Numbered from the stretch's first letter, positions 45,295 to 54,135 are shown. The stretch: 64,000 nucleotides of DNA from Geoalkalibacter ferrihydriticus DSM 17813 (GCF_000820505.1 NZ_JWJD01000002.1:234669-298668), one strand, 5' to 3'. Translations and numbers: made by a program. Notes: generated by a model from the sequence alone, not told the origin.

Positions 45295-46125
45295 TCAGAT
45301 GTTGCGCACCGTGATACTGGTACGAACGGTGCGGGTTCTATGCGTTATTTTGTTCTGCGGATCGTTTTCCATGCCTGCCGACCCGGTAAGCGCCAGGCGT
45401 ATCGCCTGAACATCGTCTTCATCGTTGAGATTGTAATCAAATTGAACGCCGGTGATATTGCGCGCCAGAATCTGCGGAGTGCCGCCGTTGACGATACGCT
45501 CCAGGGTATTGTGCGGCGCGGGCCGGAATTGATAACGAATTTCGCTGACCAGGGGCGAACCCTCGGCCACACGAACGATCATGTCCCCACGCGAGAAGGC
45601 ATAATCGATGCCGTCGGAAAAGCCCGACAGTGACAAAGTGCGGGCGCCGGGATTGGTCGCGCTGACTTCGAATGTCAGCGCGACGCCAGCGGTATCCGCA
45701 CCCGGTTGTTCCTGGTTGGGAGGACGGATGATGCGCGCCTTTTCGCCGACACGAAAACGCTCGACCATGGAGGCGGAATAGACTTCAAAGGTTTTGTTAC
45801 CGCCGGTGCTGAGGTCGGGCGTGGTGATGCGGGCGTAGCGGCGTGCCGGCGAGGTGGTGCGGATGGTAAAAGCCGTCGCCGAGCGGTCGTCAATGGGCGG
45901 ACCGGTGACCAGAAATCCGGCCATGCGCACATCCTTGGTCAGTTGATCAAAAGCCAGGCGCAGGTTGTCCTGCACATGGGCAAAATCAGTTTCGACCTTG
46001 GCCGTACGCTGGCTGCCGAGATACAGGGACATGATCGCCCCCATCACCACCAGCATCACCGCTGAGGCAATGAGAACTTCGATCAAGCCGAAACCGCGAT
46101 TGTCGCGCAGACGTTCAGTCATCAT
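45295..46125 (-). CDS. pilW: PilW-like minor pilin (operon A)
   Basis: This 276-aa prepilin has leader MMTERLRDNRG, cleaved before FGLIEVLIASAVMLVVMGAIM. It is long, as PilW proteins are, with the 'AHVQDNLRLAFDQLTKDVRMAGF' helix extension and a C-terminal beta-rich domain. The start at 46125 follows GAGGG; the longer in-frame TTG at 46140 overlaps pilV and is rejected. It is the second gene of operon A. Confidence 0.86.
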   Translation of the reverse strand: MMTERLRDNRGFGLIEVLIASAVMLVVMGAIMSLYLGSQRTAKVETDFAHVQDNLRLAFDQLTKDVRMAGFLVTGPPIDDRSATAFTIRTTSPARRYARITTPDLSTGGNKTFEVYSASMVERFRVGEKARIIRPPNQEQPGADTAGVALTFEVSATNPGARTLSLSGFSDGIDYAFSRGDMIVRVAEGSPLVSEIRYQFRPAPHNTLERIVNGGTPQILARNITGVQFDYNLNDEDDVQAIRLALTGSAGMENDPQNKITHRTRTVRTSITVRNI

Positions 46126-46136
46126 CACATCTACCC

Positions 46137-46559
46137 TCAAAAGTAGCGCTTGAGCAGAGTCAGGCTCACCGTCTGCTTGCCAGAGCCCTGAGCGCGTTGC
46201 AAGGCCATCAGCGATTCCACCGTCACATCGATGCGCGTGAGATTCTCGACGCCGTTGAAATCGACTTCCGTGTTGACAAGCAGCTCATAAGGGGTGCCCG
46301 AGACGATGTCGGCCAGATCCGATGGTGTGGAATCGACCTGCGTCGTCCGCAGCCAGGGGCGATCACCCTCCAGCGACTGTATGCGCTCAATGGCCGCCTG
46401 GGCCAACGCCGCCGCCTCGGTCAGTGAGGCGGCATGGGTATTGGTGCGCATGGCCGTTATTTGCAAACCCGCCAGAGCCAGCAGGCCAATGGCCAGGACG
46501 GTGACCGCGGCCAGCATCTCAATCAGCGAAAAACCCTTTTCATTGCGGATGGAAATCAT
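46137..46559 (-). CDS. pilV: PilV-like minor pilin (operon A)
   Basis: This 140-aa prepilin has leader MISIRNEKG, cleaved before FSLIEMLAAVTVLAIGLLALAGLQ, the PilV type with Leu/Ala-rich helix. 'AQAAIERIQSLEGDRPWLR' follows. It heads operon A, about 52 nt downstream of a sigma-54 promoter (46611-46625), with ribosome site GAGGA. Confidence 0.87.
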   Translation of the reverse strand: MISIRNEKGFSLIEMLAAVTVLAIGLLALAGLQITAMRTNTHAASLTEAAALAQAAIERIQSLEGDRPWLRTTQVDSTPSDLADIVSGTPYELLVNTEVDFNGVENLTRIDVTVESLMALQRAQGSGKQTVSLTLLKRYF

Positions 46560-46610
46560 GGCTTCCTCGTCTATGTGGAAAACTCAATAAGCTCTGACTT
46601 ATAACCGTTT

Positions 46611-46625
46611 GCAAATCCAGTGCCG
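46611..46625 (-). promoter_or_regulatory. Sigma-54 promoter of minor-pilin operon A
   Basis: The minus strand reads CGGCAC-TGGAT-TTGC, followed by A. It matches -24/-12 with one mismatch in TGGCAC and exact spacing. It shares GGATTTGCA with the operon B promoter. Confidence 0.72.
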
Positions 46626-46692
46626 CGCCACAGCCCCTCAAGGTAAGGCTCCAAGTCATTGTTATTTTTTGGATTTAAAAAGGGAGACTGGC

Positions 46693-46728
46693 AAAAAAAA
46701 ACGGGCCATGCAAATTTTGCATGGCCCG
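46693..46728 (-). terminator. Rho-independent terminator after fimT (end of operon B)
   Basis: Stem CGGGCCATGCAAA and its complement are followed by nine T residues on the minus strand. A C-rich segment (CCCCCCTC) directly precedes the stem. It lies about 40 nt after the fimT stop and ends operon B before the operon A promoter. Confidence 0.9.
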
Positions 46729-46768
46729 AGGGGGGATGAGGCAGGAATTGTCACCGACCGATTGAAGC

Positions 46769-47233
46769 CTAGCGCCGCACCTCCACATGCCCGGTGGTGC
46801 GCGAGGTCAGGGTTACAAGAAAGCGGCGTTCTCCGGCGGGATTAAGGACACAAATGCCGGCGGTGCGACTGGCGGTGCCGTTGGGAAAGAAATCCAGGTC
46901 AAGTGTAGCGGTTTGGACACGGCATTGATTTCCGTCCCATTCCCCTAATCTGACGAGGGGCGACAAACTCCGCCAACCCGTCCCCCCGGGGCTGAGCTGA
47001 TAACCGTAATGTTTCTCCTTCAGGCCGATCTCAACGCGATATTCGCGATTCTTCGTCGCCGCCTCGGCCCGCGCCTGGCGCATGACCGAGGCGATCTCCC
47101 GCGCCGCCGAGCGGTAGGCGGCATTCTGCATGAACACCTGGTAGTAGGGTGTGGCGATGGTCAATAAAATGCCCATCAGGCCGAGCACCACCAATGCTTC
47201 GATCAGTGCGAATCCGCCTCGCGAAGTGAGCAT
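46769..47233 (-). CDS. fimT: FimT/GspH-like minor pilin
   Basis: This 154-aa prepilin has leader MLTSRGG, cleaved before FALIEALVVLGLMGILLTIATPYYQVF, and a short beta domain ('RSAAREIASVMRQARAEAATKNREYRVEIGLKEKHYGYQL') as in FimT/GspH proteins. FimT in other species binds DNA; that cannot be judged here. The ATG overlaps the upstream lipoprotein stop (TGATG). A longer in-frame ORF upstream has no prepilin features and is rejected. It is the last gene of operon B. Confidence 0.82.
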   Translation of the reverse strand: MLTSRGGFALIEALVVLGLMGILLTIATPYYQVFMQNAAYRSAAREIASVMRQARAEAATKNREYRVEIGLKEKHYGYQLSPGGTGWRSLSPLVRLGEWDGNQCRVQTATLDLDFFPNGTASRTAGICVLNPAGERRFLVTLTSRTTGHVEVRR

Positions 47234-48186
47234 CAGCCGGGTTGCTCCGCAGGAGCCAGGGTCAGGGTAAATTCCTGAAAGGCCTCCAGGCCCTCCGTGT
47301 CGACGGCGCGGATGCGGATGCGATGCTCGCCCGCAGGGGCGTCTTCGAGATTCCAACGCACCAGGCCGCTGTCGGCGTCCATGGTCATGCCCTCAGGTGC
47401 CTCGGCCAGAGAATAATGCACCGGTTCGCCGTCGGGATCCTCGGCGCGAGCCTCATAGCGGTAGCTTCGGCTCTGAAAGCTTTGCGGCGGTTGGGTGACG
47501 AATTGCGGAGGACCGGGAGGAATGGTGAACTCGCGGCCGGTGAAGGGTACCCCGTCTCCCAAAGCGTCCAGGGGGATAACCTGGACCGCGATACGGTCGC
47601 CTTTTTGGAAGAGATCGCCCGGCAAGCGCTCGTTGTTGCGCCCCGGGACTTCTTCGCCGTTGAGCCACCAGCGGTAACGAAAGCTCACGGGATCGCCGTC
47701 GGCATCAAAGGCCACCGGTTCGAGCACGATGTCGACACCGCGATGAATGCGCGGCTCGACAAAGTTGATGGCCAGGATTTCGGGAGGACTGTTGGCCACG
47801 CGCGCGCCGGCCTGGACTTCGCCATCCTCGAAACGAACCCGAACGGTCAACAGATCACCGCGCGCCACCTGACCCTTGGGCAGAACCTCGGCGTGCATCC
47901 CATCGATGACGCGGCCGTTGCGCTCCCAGGTCAGTTCATAATCACCGGGCAGATTGCGCAAGCGCGCCCGAACCTCCGCAGCCGCCGTGGGTGGATCGGG
48001 ATGCAGGCTCACGCTCGGCATTGTGCCCTGTCCAATTACATCATCCCCCGACGCAGGCGCATCAGCCACAGGTGCCGCCCCGTTGACCTGGGGACTGACC
48101 GCGGAATCCTGGGGTTCACTACCACGGCAGGCACTCAAGCCAATCAATAGAAAGAGACAAAAAACAACACCTAAAGTCTGCTTCAT
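47233..48186 (-). CDS. Lipoprotein with Ig/cadherin-like domains linked to the pilus operon
   Basis: This 317-aa protein has signal peptide and lipobox 'FLLIGLSACRG', with the lipidated Cys near residue 20. An Ala/Pro linker follows. There are three Ig/cadherin-like modules, seen as 'PPEILAINFVEPRIHRGVDIVLEPVAFDADGDPVSFRYRWWLNGEEV', 'QSRSYRYEARAEDPDGEPVHYSLAEAPEGMTMDADSGLVRWNLED' and 'HRIRIRAVDTEGLEAFQEFTL'. DxDGxP motifs recall calcium-binding cadherin-like folds. It lies between pilY1 copy B and fimT, so it may help dock the PilY1 tip or work on the surface. Inference only. Confidence 0.7.
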   Translation of the reverse strand: MKQTLGVVFCLFLLIGLSACRGSEPQDSAVSPQVNGAAPVADAPASGDDVIGQGTMPSVSLHPDPPTAAAEVRARLRNLPGDYELTWERNGRVIDGMHAEVLPKGQVARGDLLTVRVRFEDGEVQAGARVANSPPEILAINFVEPRIHRGVDIVLEPVAFDADGDPVSFRYRWWLNGEEVPGRNNERLPGDLFQKGDRIAVQVIPLDALGDGVPFTGREFTIPPGPPQFVTQPPQSFQSRSYRYEARAEDPDGEPVHYSLAEAPEGMTMDADSGLVRWNLEDAPAGEHRIRIRAVDTEGLEAFQEFTLTLAPAEQPG

Positions 48187-48189
48187 CGC

Positions 48190-51100
48190 CTACCTCTGCA
48201 ACCAGTAAAGCGGAGATACCCGCGCGCCCGGCTGAGTTTCCTCCACGCAGATGCCCCCGTCACAGCCGATGAAGATGCGCGGATCGCCCGATTCAGGAAC
48301 CATAACGACTATGCCCGAAGGGATGCCTGAGCCCAGAGTGCGTTCGCGGTCCGTGCGACGCAGCACTTTGCCGTCACGCCCCTGGGCACGCAGGTTGCCG
48401 TCAGTGTCTTCACCATCGTTGCTCAGATCATAATTGCGCAACGCCTCGCCGGTGAGATAATCGACGGCATACATGCGTCCAGTGCCGAGATTACCAGTCT
48501 GGCAGGGATCGTCGCTGATCAGCTTTCCGGGAGTAAAGGTCGTGAAGTAGGCCACCTTGTTGAAGACCAGGGGCGGGGCCAGAATTTTTTCACCACCGCG
48601 CAGATCCAGCTTGAGGAACCAGCCGTCTTTTTCGCGAAGAAGAGAAAGGGTTTTTTCGATGGCCTCATCTAGCGTCGACACACCGAGTTGCGTGCGTACC
48701 CCATCATCCAGCGAAGCCGCCTGAAGCACATTTTCGGTCTGATCGACGAGTGCTGATTCGGTCAGGGGCACACCGTCCCAGGCGGGTTTGGACGCGGGCC
48801 GGTCGAGGGGATCCTTGACCGCGTAGAAGCGATCAACCACCGCTTCGTTAAGAGGATGGGGGCGATCGCCACTGCCGATGAAAATCAGCGGTTGGCGATT
48901 GCGCTCAACGGTCACCGAAGGACGCTCGAAGAACTTGCGTCCCTTTTCCGCAATTTCGCCGCCGTTGGCCTGGAAAATACGCGCGACTGTCCAGTCGGCA
49001 GGCAAAGAACTGCGTGCATCGATACGCCACAGTTGTCCCCCCGTGTCACCCACATAGAAGCGATCGACATAGCCGCTGTGGGACAGATCAAGGGCCGCGA
49101 CCGGGGATGGAATGGCAAAGGACATCGCCGCATTGTCGGCAACGGTATGGCTCCACAACTTGTTGGCGCCGCTCGCCGGATTGAAGCCGCCGGTCGTGAA
49201 TTCGCCAACTTTCACGGCGTAGATGCCGCGCCCGCGCGGATTGTGCTGGGCGCCGCCGGCGGGGCTGGTCACCTGCCCCGCATCGAGAGTAGGCAGGGTG
49301 GTGTCGGTTGCGTCGCTGGTCGCCGGGAAACTCTGGGTATTGCCGAAGCGCCGATCTTCGTTGTTGTCGTAGCCGGCGCCGAAAACCGCGACCAGCAGAT
49401 CCTTGGTCGAACCGCTCTCCTGGGCTTTCATACGTACCAGGGTCGGCTGGCTCCAGGTTTCGCCGAGTTCGGCAAAACCGCTGGTGTTGCGCGTGATTTT
49501 CCAGAGAAATTCGGGCTGATTGGGGTTGGTCACATCCAGAGCGTAATAGCCGCCGCGCACCTGGTCGGCCAGCAGACGATCCTTGCCGCCGCCGCGACGC
49601 AGACCGAACAGCAGAATGACCCGATCTCCCTGGCCCGTCTCGATTTTCCCGTTTTGATCGGCATCGAAAACAAACACCGAAGGGGTCATATCGACGAAAT
49701 AGGTATGATGTCCGTCACGCAGAAACTTTAAATCCGGCAACAGGAGGTCGGGAATGAATGACCAGAGTTCCTGGCCGTCGGCGTCATTGAAAGCGTGCAA
49801 TTGCCCGTCATTGGCACCGACAAAAATGAGGCTTTGATCCTTGTCGTAGTGGACCACGGCAGGACTCGAATGGAGAATATCACCGAGAATCCAGTCGCGT
49901 TTTTCCGTGGTGTTGTCATTGCCGTTGTCGTCATAGGCATCCAGCCCGTGTACGAAGCGGATCAACCGGTCGCGCTCGGCGGCCTGCACCCCCAGCAGAT
50001 TGGCTGTCAAAGCCGCATTGTCGACGGCAAAGCGGTTGCCGCTGTGGCTCAGTTGCGTGGACCCGAGGTTGGTGTAGATTTTCCGTGGGTTGTTGTTGAA
50101 ATCGCGGCTCAGCAGCAGCGCTCCGGCGCCACCCTTGTTGACCTCGCTGCCATCGGGGAACACACTCCAATAAGAGGTGGCCGACTCCTTGAAGCGACCG
50201 TCGGCCTGCGTTGCCTCGTTGCCGAGGCTATCCAGAATCCGCCCGTCTTGTGCAATGCCGAACTTTTTCAGATTGCCCCGCCAACGGCCGCTGCCCATCG
50301 GCTGAAAGAGACTCAGATAGATATGCTCGCCGCTGGCATAGCGGTTCTGGGGACCGGCAGGTGCCATCGGCACGGCGAAGGAGGTGTGCACCTCGCGAAT
50401 TTCGTCGATGATGGTGGTCAGCGCCGCAGTAAAGCCGGCGGGATCGTTGGCCAGAAAAGCCTCGCTGTGTTGACCGCCGGTACCCGCATGCATGGCATCA
50501 TTGAGAAGCACTACCGCCTGTTCCACCGCGCCTTCAAGGCCGAAACCCACCGTGTAGGTGGTCACGTTCTGCCTGCCCGGCCAGGCGGGAAACATGTCGG
50601 TGTTGTAAAGCTCCCAGGCGACATCGATGAGGTGATCGGTGCCGCGCCAAGCATAGGATTTGGGCTCACCGCTGCCGGTGCAGTCGCCGACAATGCCGTC
50701 CGTGCAGAGGGTACGCAGCACCGGGTCGTCATCGTGCGTCGACATGCCGTCGGAAACAAAGATGATGTAACTGTTCTGGCAATACGCCTGCACGGGGGAC
50801 GTGTAGGTGCCGCTGTTGAACACGCTGGGCAGACCGCGAAAATAGGCGCGCGCCTCAAACAGGGTCTCGGCCAAAGGTGTCCAGCCCTGCGCCGAGAGAT
50901 TGTCGACGGCCTGATTGAATTTGCTGCGCTTGGTGGTGGTGCCCTGCCAGATTTCGTTCAGATCCTCGACATAAGCCACGTACCCATCGTTTGTCTCAAC
51001 GAAACGGCCGCCATCTTGAAAATTAAACCGCATCAGGCCGAAACGCAGGCCGGGGTTGGCCGCAACGACATCTTTCACCACCGTCTTGGCGATATCTATC

Positions 51101-51639
51101 TTGGTCATCTCAACCACTTGTGCCCGGTAATTGGTATAGTTGCCCGTGACGTAATAGTGCCAGGTTGCTCCCCCCCCCTTTTTGCCTCGGCCATCATCTT
51201 CGACTTTTTTACAACTGTTCTGGTTGTTTAGGATTTCATATTCGTTGGTCGGCCAGATACCGTAATTCGCCAATTCGCTGCTGCCGGAACCGCAGGTGCC
51301 GTCCAGCGGAGAGAAGGCATGGGCTTTTTTGAGCTTGCAATTCAAGTCCGGCGAATCGCACTCATAGATTTCATTGGGATTACAGGGCTGCTTGCCGCTG
51401 GCGCCGCAGGTATTGGACTGCGGGTAGGTTATGTTGGGATTATAGGGTTGGACGGGCATCTTATCATTCATACTGCCCGAGGTATCGATGATGATCAGGA
51501 CATTGGGCGCAAGCCCCGGGCCGCCGGCGCCGAAGATGGCCGTGTCGCAGATGTAGTCGTCCGGGCCGGCCCAGGCCGCGGGACTGACCAGCAAGGCGGC
51601 GAGCACCCACATCCAGACCGTATGATGAAAGAATTTCAT
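48190..51639 (-). CDS. pilY1: PilY1-like pilus tip protein with intact MIDAS (copy B)
   Basis: This 1,149-aa protein has a signal peptide (VWMWVLAALLVSPAAWA). Its vWA-like domain has an intact metal site, 'NVLIIIDTSGSMNDK' (DxSxS). The C-terminal propeller has calcium loop 'DADQNGKIETGQGDRVILLFGLRRGGG', and blades 'FVGANDGQLHAFNDADGQELWSF', 'FYVGDTGGQLWRIDA' and 'LIFIGSGDRPHP'. It is a paralogue of the copy in operon A. An in-frame start 48 nt upstream overlaps the small gene before it; AAAGG supports 51639. It belongs to operon B. Confidence 0.92.
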   Translation of the reverse strand: MKFFHHTVWMWVLAALLVSPAAWAGPDDYICDTAIFGAGGPGLAPNVLIIIDTSGSMNDKMPVQPYNPNITYPQSNTCGASGKQPCNPNEIYECDSPDLNCKLKKAHAFSPLDGTCGSGSSELANYGIWPTNEYEILNNQNSCKKVEDDGRGKKGGGATWHYYVTGNYTNYRAQVVEMTKIDIAKTVVKDVVAANPGLRFGLMRFNFQDGGRFVETNDGYVAYVEDLNEIWQGTTTKRSKFNQAVDNLSAQGWTPLAETLFEARAYFRGLPSVFNSGTYTSPVQAYCQNSYIIFVSDGMSTHDDDPVLRTLCTDGIVGDCTGSGEPKSYAWRGTDHLIDVAWELYNTDMFPAWPGRQNVTTYTVGFGLEGAVEQAVVLLNDAMHAGTGGQHSEAFLANDPAGFTAALTTIIDEIREVHTSFAVPMAPAGPQNRYASGEHIYLSLFQPMGSGRWRGNLKKFGIAQDGRILDSLGNEATQADGRFKESATSYWSVFPDGSEVNKGGAGALLLSRDFNNNPRKIYTNLGSTQLSHSGNRFAVDNAALTANLLGVQAAERDRLIRFVHGLDAYDDNGNDNTTEKRDWILGDILHSSPAVVHYDKDQSLIFVGANDGQLHAFNDADGQELWSFIPDLLLPDLKFLRDGHHTYFVDMTPSVFVFDADQNGKIETGQGDRVILLFGLRRGGGKDRLLADQVRGGYYALDVTNPNQPEFLWKITRNTSGFAELGETWSQPTLVRMKAQESGSTKDLLVAVFGAGYDNNEDRRFGNTQSFPATSDATDTTLPTLDAGQVTSPAGGAQHNPRGRGIYAVKVGEFTTGGFNPASGANKLWSHTVADNAAMSFAIPSPVAALDLSHSGYVDRFYVGDTGGQLWRIDARSSLPADWTVARIFQANGGEIAEKGRKFFERPSVTVERNRQPLIFIGSGDRPHPLNEAVVDRFYAVKDPLDRPASKPAWDGVPLTESALVDQTENVLQAASLDDGVRTQLGVSTLDEAIEKTLSLLREKDGWFLKLDLRGGEKILAPPLVFNKVAYFTTFTPGKLISDDPCQTGNLGTGRMYAVDYLTGEALRNYDLSNDGEDTDGNLRAQGRDGKVLRRTDRERTLGSGIPSGIVVMVPESGDPRIFIGCDGGICVEETQPGARVSPLYWLQR

Positions 51640-51683
51640 AGCACCTTTCCTTCCCCTGATTGGCCCTGTCGGTTCATGCTGAT

Positions 51684-52064
51684 TCATGGTTTGCCACCGG
51701 AACCGCTGAGAAAATTAAGGAAATTTCCGACCGTCACGAAATGGGGATCTCCGCCAGGCCCGCAGGACCCATCCGCATTGAGCCGACCGGTCCAATAGCC
51801 GCGCAATTGCAGAGAATCGCGCGCCGCCGGACAGACAACGCCTGAGAGCTGCTGCGGGGCGTACGATGAGCGAAAAGGCCCTTGGGGGGAATAGCTCCAA
51901 TAGAGCGTCTGCGCCACAAAGGGTCCGTCATACGCCTCAGAGGACTGGTAGTCAGCGCCTTCGTGCAGGTAAAAATCATCTGCCGCGCTTTGCGCAAAAA
52001 AACCAAGGACAATTCCCCACGTCAAAAGAAAACCAACAATTCCAGACAGTATTCGGTTCTTCAT
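51684..52064 (-). CDS. Small secreted protein resembling part of PilY1 copy A
   Basis: This 126-aa protein has a signal peptide (GIVGFLLTWGIVLGFFAQSAA). The mature part contains 'GPFVAQTLYWSY', 'CPAARDSLQLRGYWTGRLNADGSC' and 'FVTVGNFLNFLSG'. This pattern lines up with a segment of PilY1 copy A: 'GPYVPNGVYFRNN', 'CGGDDPHGARQLLLHNGFFKGGLNSDGNC', 'FYLGNLVNKL'. It is separated from PilY1 copy B by about 44 nt and co-oriented. It may be a split-off PilY1 module or an independent tip partner. Confidence 0.6.
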   Translation of the reverse strand: MKNRILSGIVGFLLTWGIVLGFFAQSAADDFYLHEGADYQSSEAYDGPFVAQTLYWSYSPQGPFRSSYAPQQLSGVVCPAARDSLQLRGYWTGRLNADGSCGPGGDPHFVTVGNFLNFLSGSGGKP

Positions 52065-52088
52065 TGCATCCGCCTCCGGGTAAAAAAG

Positions 52089-52577
52089 CTATTTCGCCAC
52101 AATTCGCGAGACTTGCATTTCCAGTTCGCTGCGCGAGGCGTTGGGTGCGTCTACAGGAAAAACGCCGTGGACTTCCACGACGTAATACTGCGACTGGAAA
52201 CCGCTGGCAGTCGTCGCATCCATACCCGACCCCACAGGGGGAGGGCCATTGGCTATGACGTTTGCGCCGTTGTTGACCTGAGGTTCGTTATTCTTTGGGA
52301 TGTAAAGGCCGCTGCGGTCGATACGGATAAGCTCGGAAAAATTGTTGAGATCAAGCCCGTCGCTTAATTCCCCCAAGCCGACCTGCAATCCTCGCTCGGC
52401 GGCGGACAGAGATTCATTGGCAGCGCGGTAGTTGCCGGCGATTTTGACATCGACCGTGGTGCTGGTCAGGGCGAGGGAACCGAGGATCAGCAACACGGCC
52501 AGCATGGTCAACACCAGCACCAGGGCGGTGCCGCGTTGGTTGCTGAGGTGCGATGGGAATACGATAAAGTGTTTCAT
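52089..52577 (-). CDS. pilX: PilX-like minor pilin (operon B)
   Basis: This 162-aa protein has a PilX_N start, 'QRGTALVLVLTMLAVLLILGSLALTSTTVDVKIAGNYRAANESLSAAERGLQVGL'. The hydrophobic helix, the NYRAANESLSAAERGL block and the C-terminal 'YVVEVHGVFPVDA' beta region are typical. It follows pilW in operon B. Confidence 0.83.
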   Translation of the reverse strand: MKHFIVFPSHLSNQRGTALVLVLTMLAVLLILGSLALTSTTVDVKIAGNYRAANESLSAAERGLQVGLGELSDGLDLNNFSELIRIDRSGLYIPKNNEPQVNNGANVIANGPPPVGSGMDATTASGFQSQYYVVEVHGVFPVDAPNASRSELEMQVSRIVAK

Positions 52578-52692
52578 GCCATTACCCTTAAAATCTCGGG
52601 ACGCGGAAGAATCTGGTTCAAGGCGGATAAGGCCTGTGACAGACCGGTGTTAATCCTGCAAATCCGCGGCCAATTGCCTTTGATGTCGTACT

Positions 52693-53661
52693 TTAACGGT
52701 TGCGCAGTTGCACCACGGTGGTCAGGCTGCGGGTTCGAATGTTGTTGTCCTGCCCCGAAGCGACATAGCCGGCCGTGCCGGTCCGTGTGGCATCCGTGGC
52801 GCCCGTCAAGGTGATGCGGATGGCGCGGATGTCGCCGTCGCTATCGTTGAGATAGTCAAAAGTCACCTCGGTGATTTTGGACGCGAGGATTTCAAAAGCG
52901 TCTGCATCGTTCGGGTTGACCCCGGTCGGTACGCGGACCAGGAGAAATTGCGCCTCATCGGCGCTCGCGGCTTTGACCAGGCGATAGCGCACCAGATTGG
53001 GATGTTCGGGCGGATTGGTGTTGGGGTCGACGCCGGCGGGAACTTCGACGCGTACCACCAGATCACCTGGCCGCAGGGTCACGGGGGTTAAAAAACCGCT
53101 CAACGTCAGGGTGCGCGCCTCTGGGTCGGAGGCCGTGACCTGAAAGACGCGATCCAGAGGCTGAATGCGGCTGGCGGGCCGGAAAATCCGCGCATAGACA
53201 GGCGTGGCGAGGTAATCCTGTGCATGAAACAAGCGCACCATGCCTTCGGACGCCAGATTGAGGGTCTCCTCGGTGCCCGTCGTGCTCAGGTCGTCGGAGA
53301 TCCGCGCGATCACTCCAGGAGCGGACAGGGTGCGAAAGATGAGCGCGTCGAATTCATTGGGATCAAGACAATCACCATTGTCGTTGAGATCCACGCAGCG
53401 CAAGGACGCAGGGGCGCTCACAAAAATATCCTCATCGGCCACGCCCAACCCCGCGAGGCGCAGATCGCGGCTCATGCGCTCCAGGGCCACACGCAGATTC
53501 TGCTGCACCTCGACCACTTCTTCGGTGGTATGGGCATGACGCTGAGAAGTCTGCACCAGACCGAACACAGCGACCATGACGACACCGAGCAAGGCTGAGA
53601 CGATGAGCAATTCGATCAGGGTGAAGCCACGCTGACTGCGAAAATGAAGGATCTGTCTCAT
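52693..53661 (-). CDS. pilW: PilW-like minor pilin (operon B)
   Basis: This 322-aa prepilin has leader MRQILHFRSQRG, cleaved before [21 protein letters not shown], then a helix 'VEVQQNLRVALERMSRDLRLAGLGV' and a beta-rich C-terminus with DxNxDGxC ('LNDNGDCLDPNE', possible calcium loop). It overlaps pilV by ATGA. Confidence 0.86.
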   Translation of the reverse strand: MRQILHFRSQRGFTLIELLIVSALLGVVMVAVFGLVQTSQRHAHTTEEVVEVQQNLRVALERMSRDLRLAGLGVADEDIFVSAPASLRCVDLNDNGDCLDPNEFDALIFRTLSAPGVIARISDDLSTTGTEETLNLASEGMVRLFHAQDYLATPVYARIFRPASRIQPLDRVFQVTASDPEARTLTLSGFLTPVTLRPGDLVVRVEVPAGVDPNTNPPEHPNLVRYRLVKAASADEAQFLLVRVPTGVNPNDADAFEILASKITEVTFDYLNDSDGDIRAIRITLTGATDATRTGTAGYVASGQDNNIRTRSLTTVVQLRNR

Positions 53662-54071
53662 AGTCTTTTAAATCCCGTGAGTGAGACAGAACGGGTTTGA
53701 ACCGTCATCGTTCGGCCGCCGTCAACCCGTACACGGACCTGCGCCATTCCGGGTGCGGGAGAATTCAGAGTGATATCATAACTTGCTTCATACCTGTCAC
53801 CCCCGCGTATATTGGCCATCGCCGCGGCATTCAGGGCAAAAGGCTCATCCGCCACCGTATCACCGAAGATATCATCATCCGCCGAACGCGACAGGATGTC
53901 TTCCAGCACTCCCTGGGCGATGGCCGTGGCCACCGAATTGCTGTCGGCATCCATATTGGCCTGGATGGCGGCCATCTGCATGCCGGCCACGGTCAGCAGG
54001 CCGATGGCGAAAATGGTGATCGCGATGAGCAACTCGAGTAGGGTGAAACCTTTTTGGCGTAAAGAAATCAT
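53658..54071 (-). CDS. pilV: PilV-like minor pilin (operon B)
   Basis: This 137-aa prepilin has leader MISLRQKG, cleaved before FTLLELLIAITIFAIGLLTVAGMQ, and a short globular part ending 'TVQTRSVSLTGFKRL'. It heads operon B. A sigma-54 promoter lies 50 nt upstream. Confidence 0.87.
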   Translation of the reverse strand: MISLRQKGFTLLELLIAITIFAIGLLTVAGMQMAAIQANMDADSNSVATAIAQGVLEDILSRSADDDIFGDTVADEPFALNAAAMANIRGGDRYEASYDITLNSPAPGMAQVRVRVDGGRTMTVQTRSVSLTGFKRL

Positions 54072-54120
54072 GGGTCGTGCCTGTATCGAGAGAAAGTCCG
54101 ACGCGCCGACTTACTCAGGT

Positions 54121-54135
54121 GCAAATCCCGCACCA
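54121..54135 (-). promoter_or_regulatory. Sigma-54 promoter of minor-pilin operon B
   Basis: The minus strand reads TGGTGC-GGGAT-TTGC, followed by A. The GG and GC anchors and spacing are right, with two mismatches in the -24 hexamer. It shares GGATTTGCA with the operon A promoter. A PilR-like or RR2 activator is expected. Confidence 0.62.
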
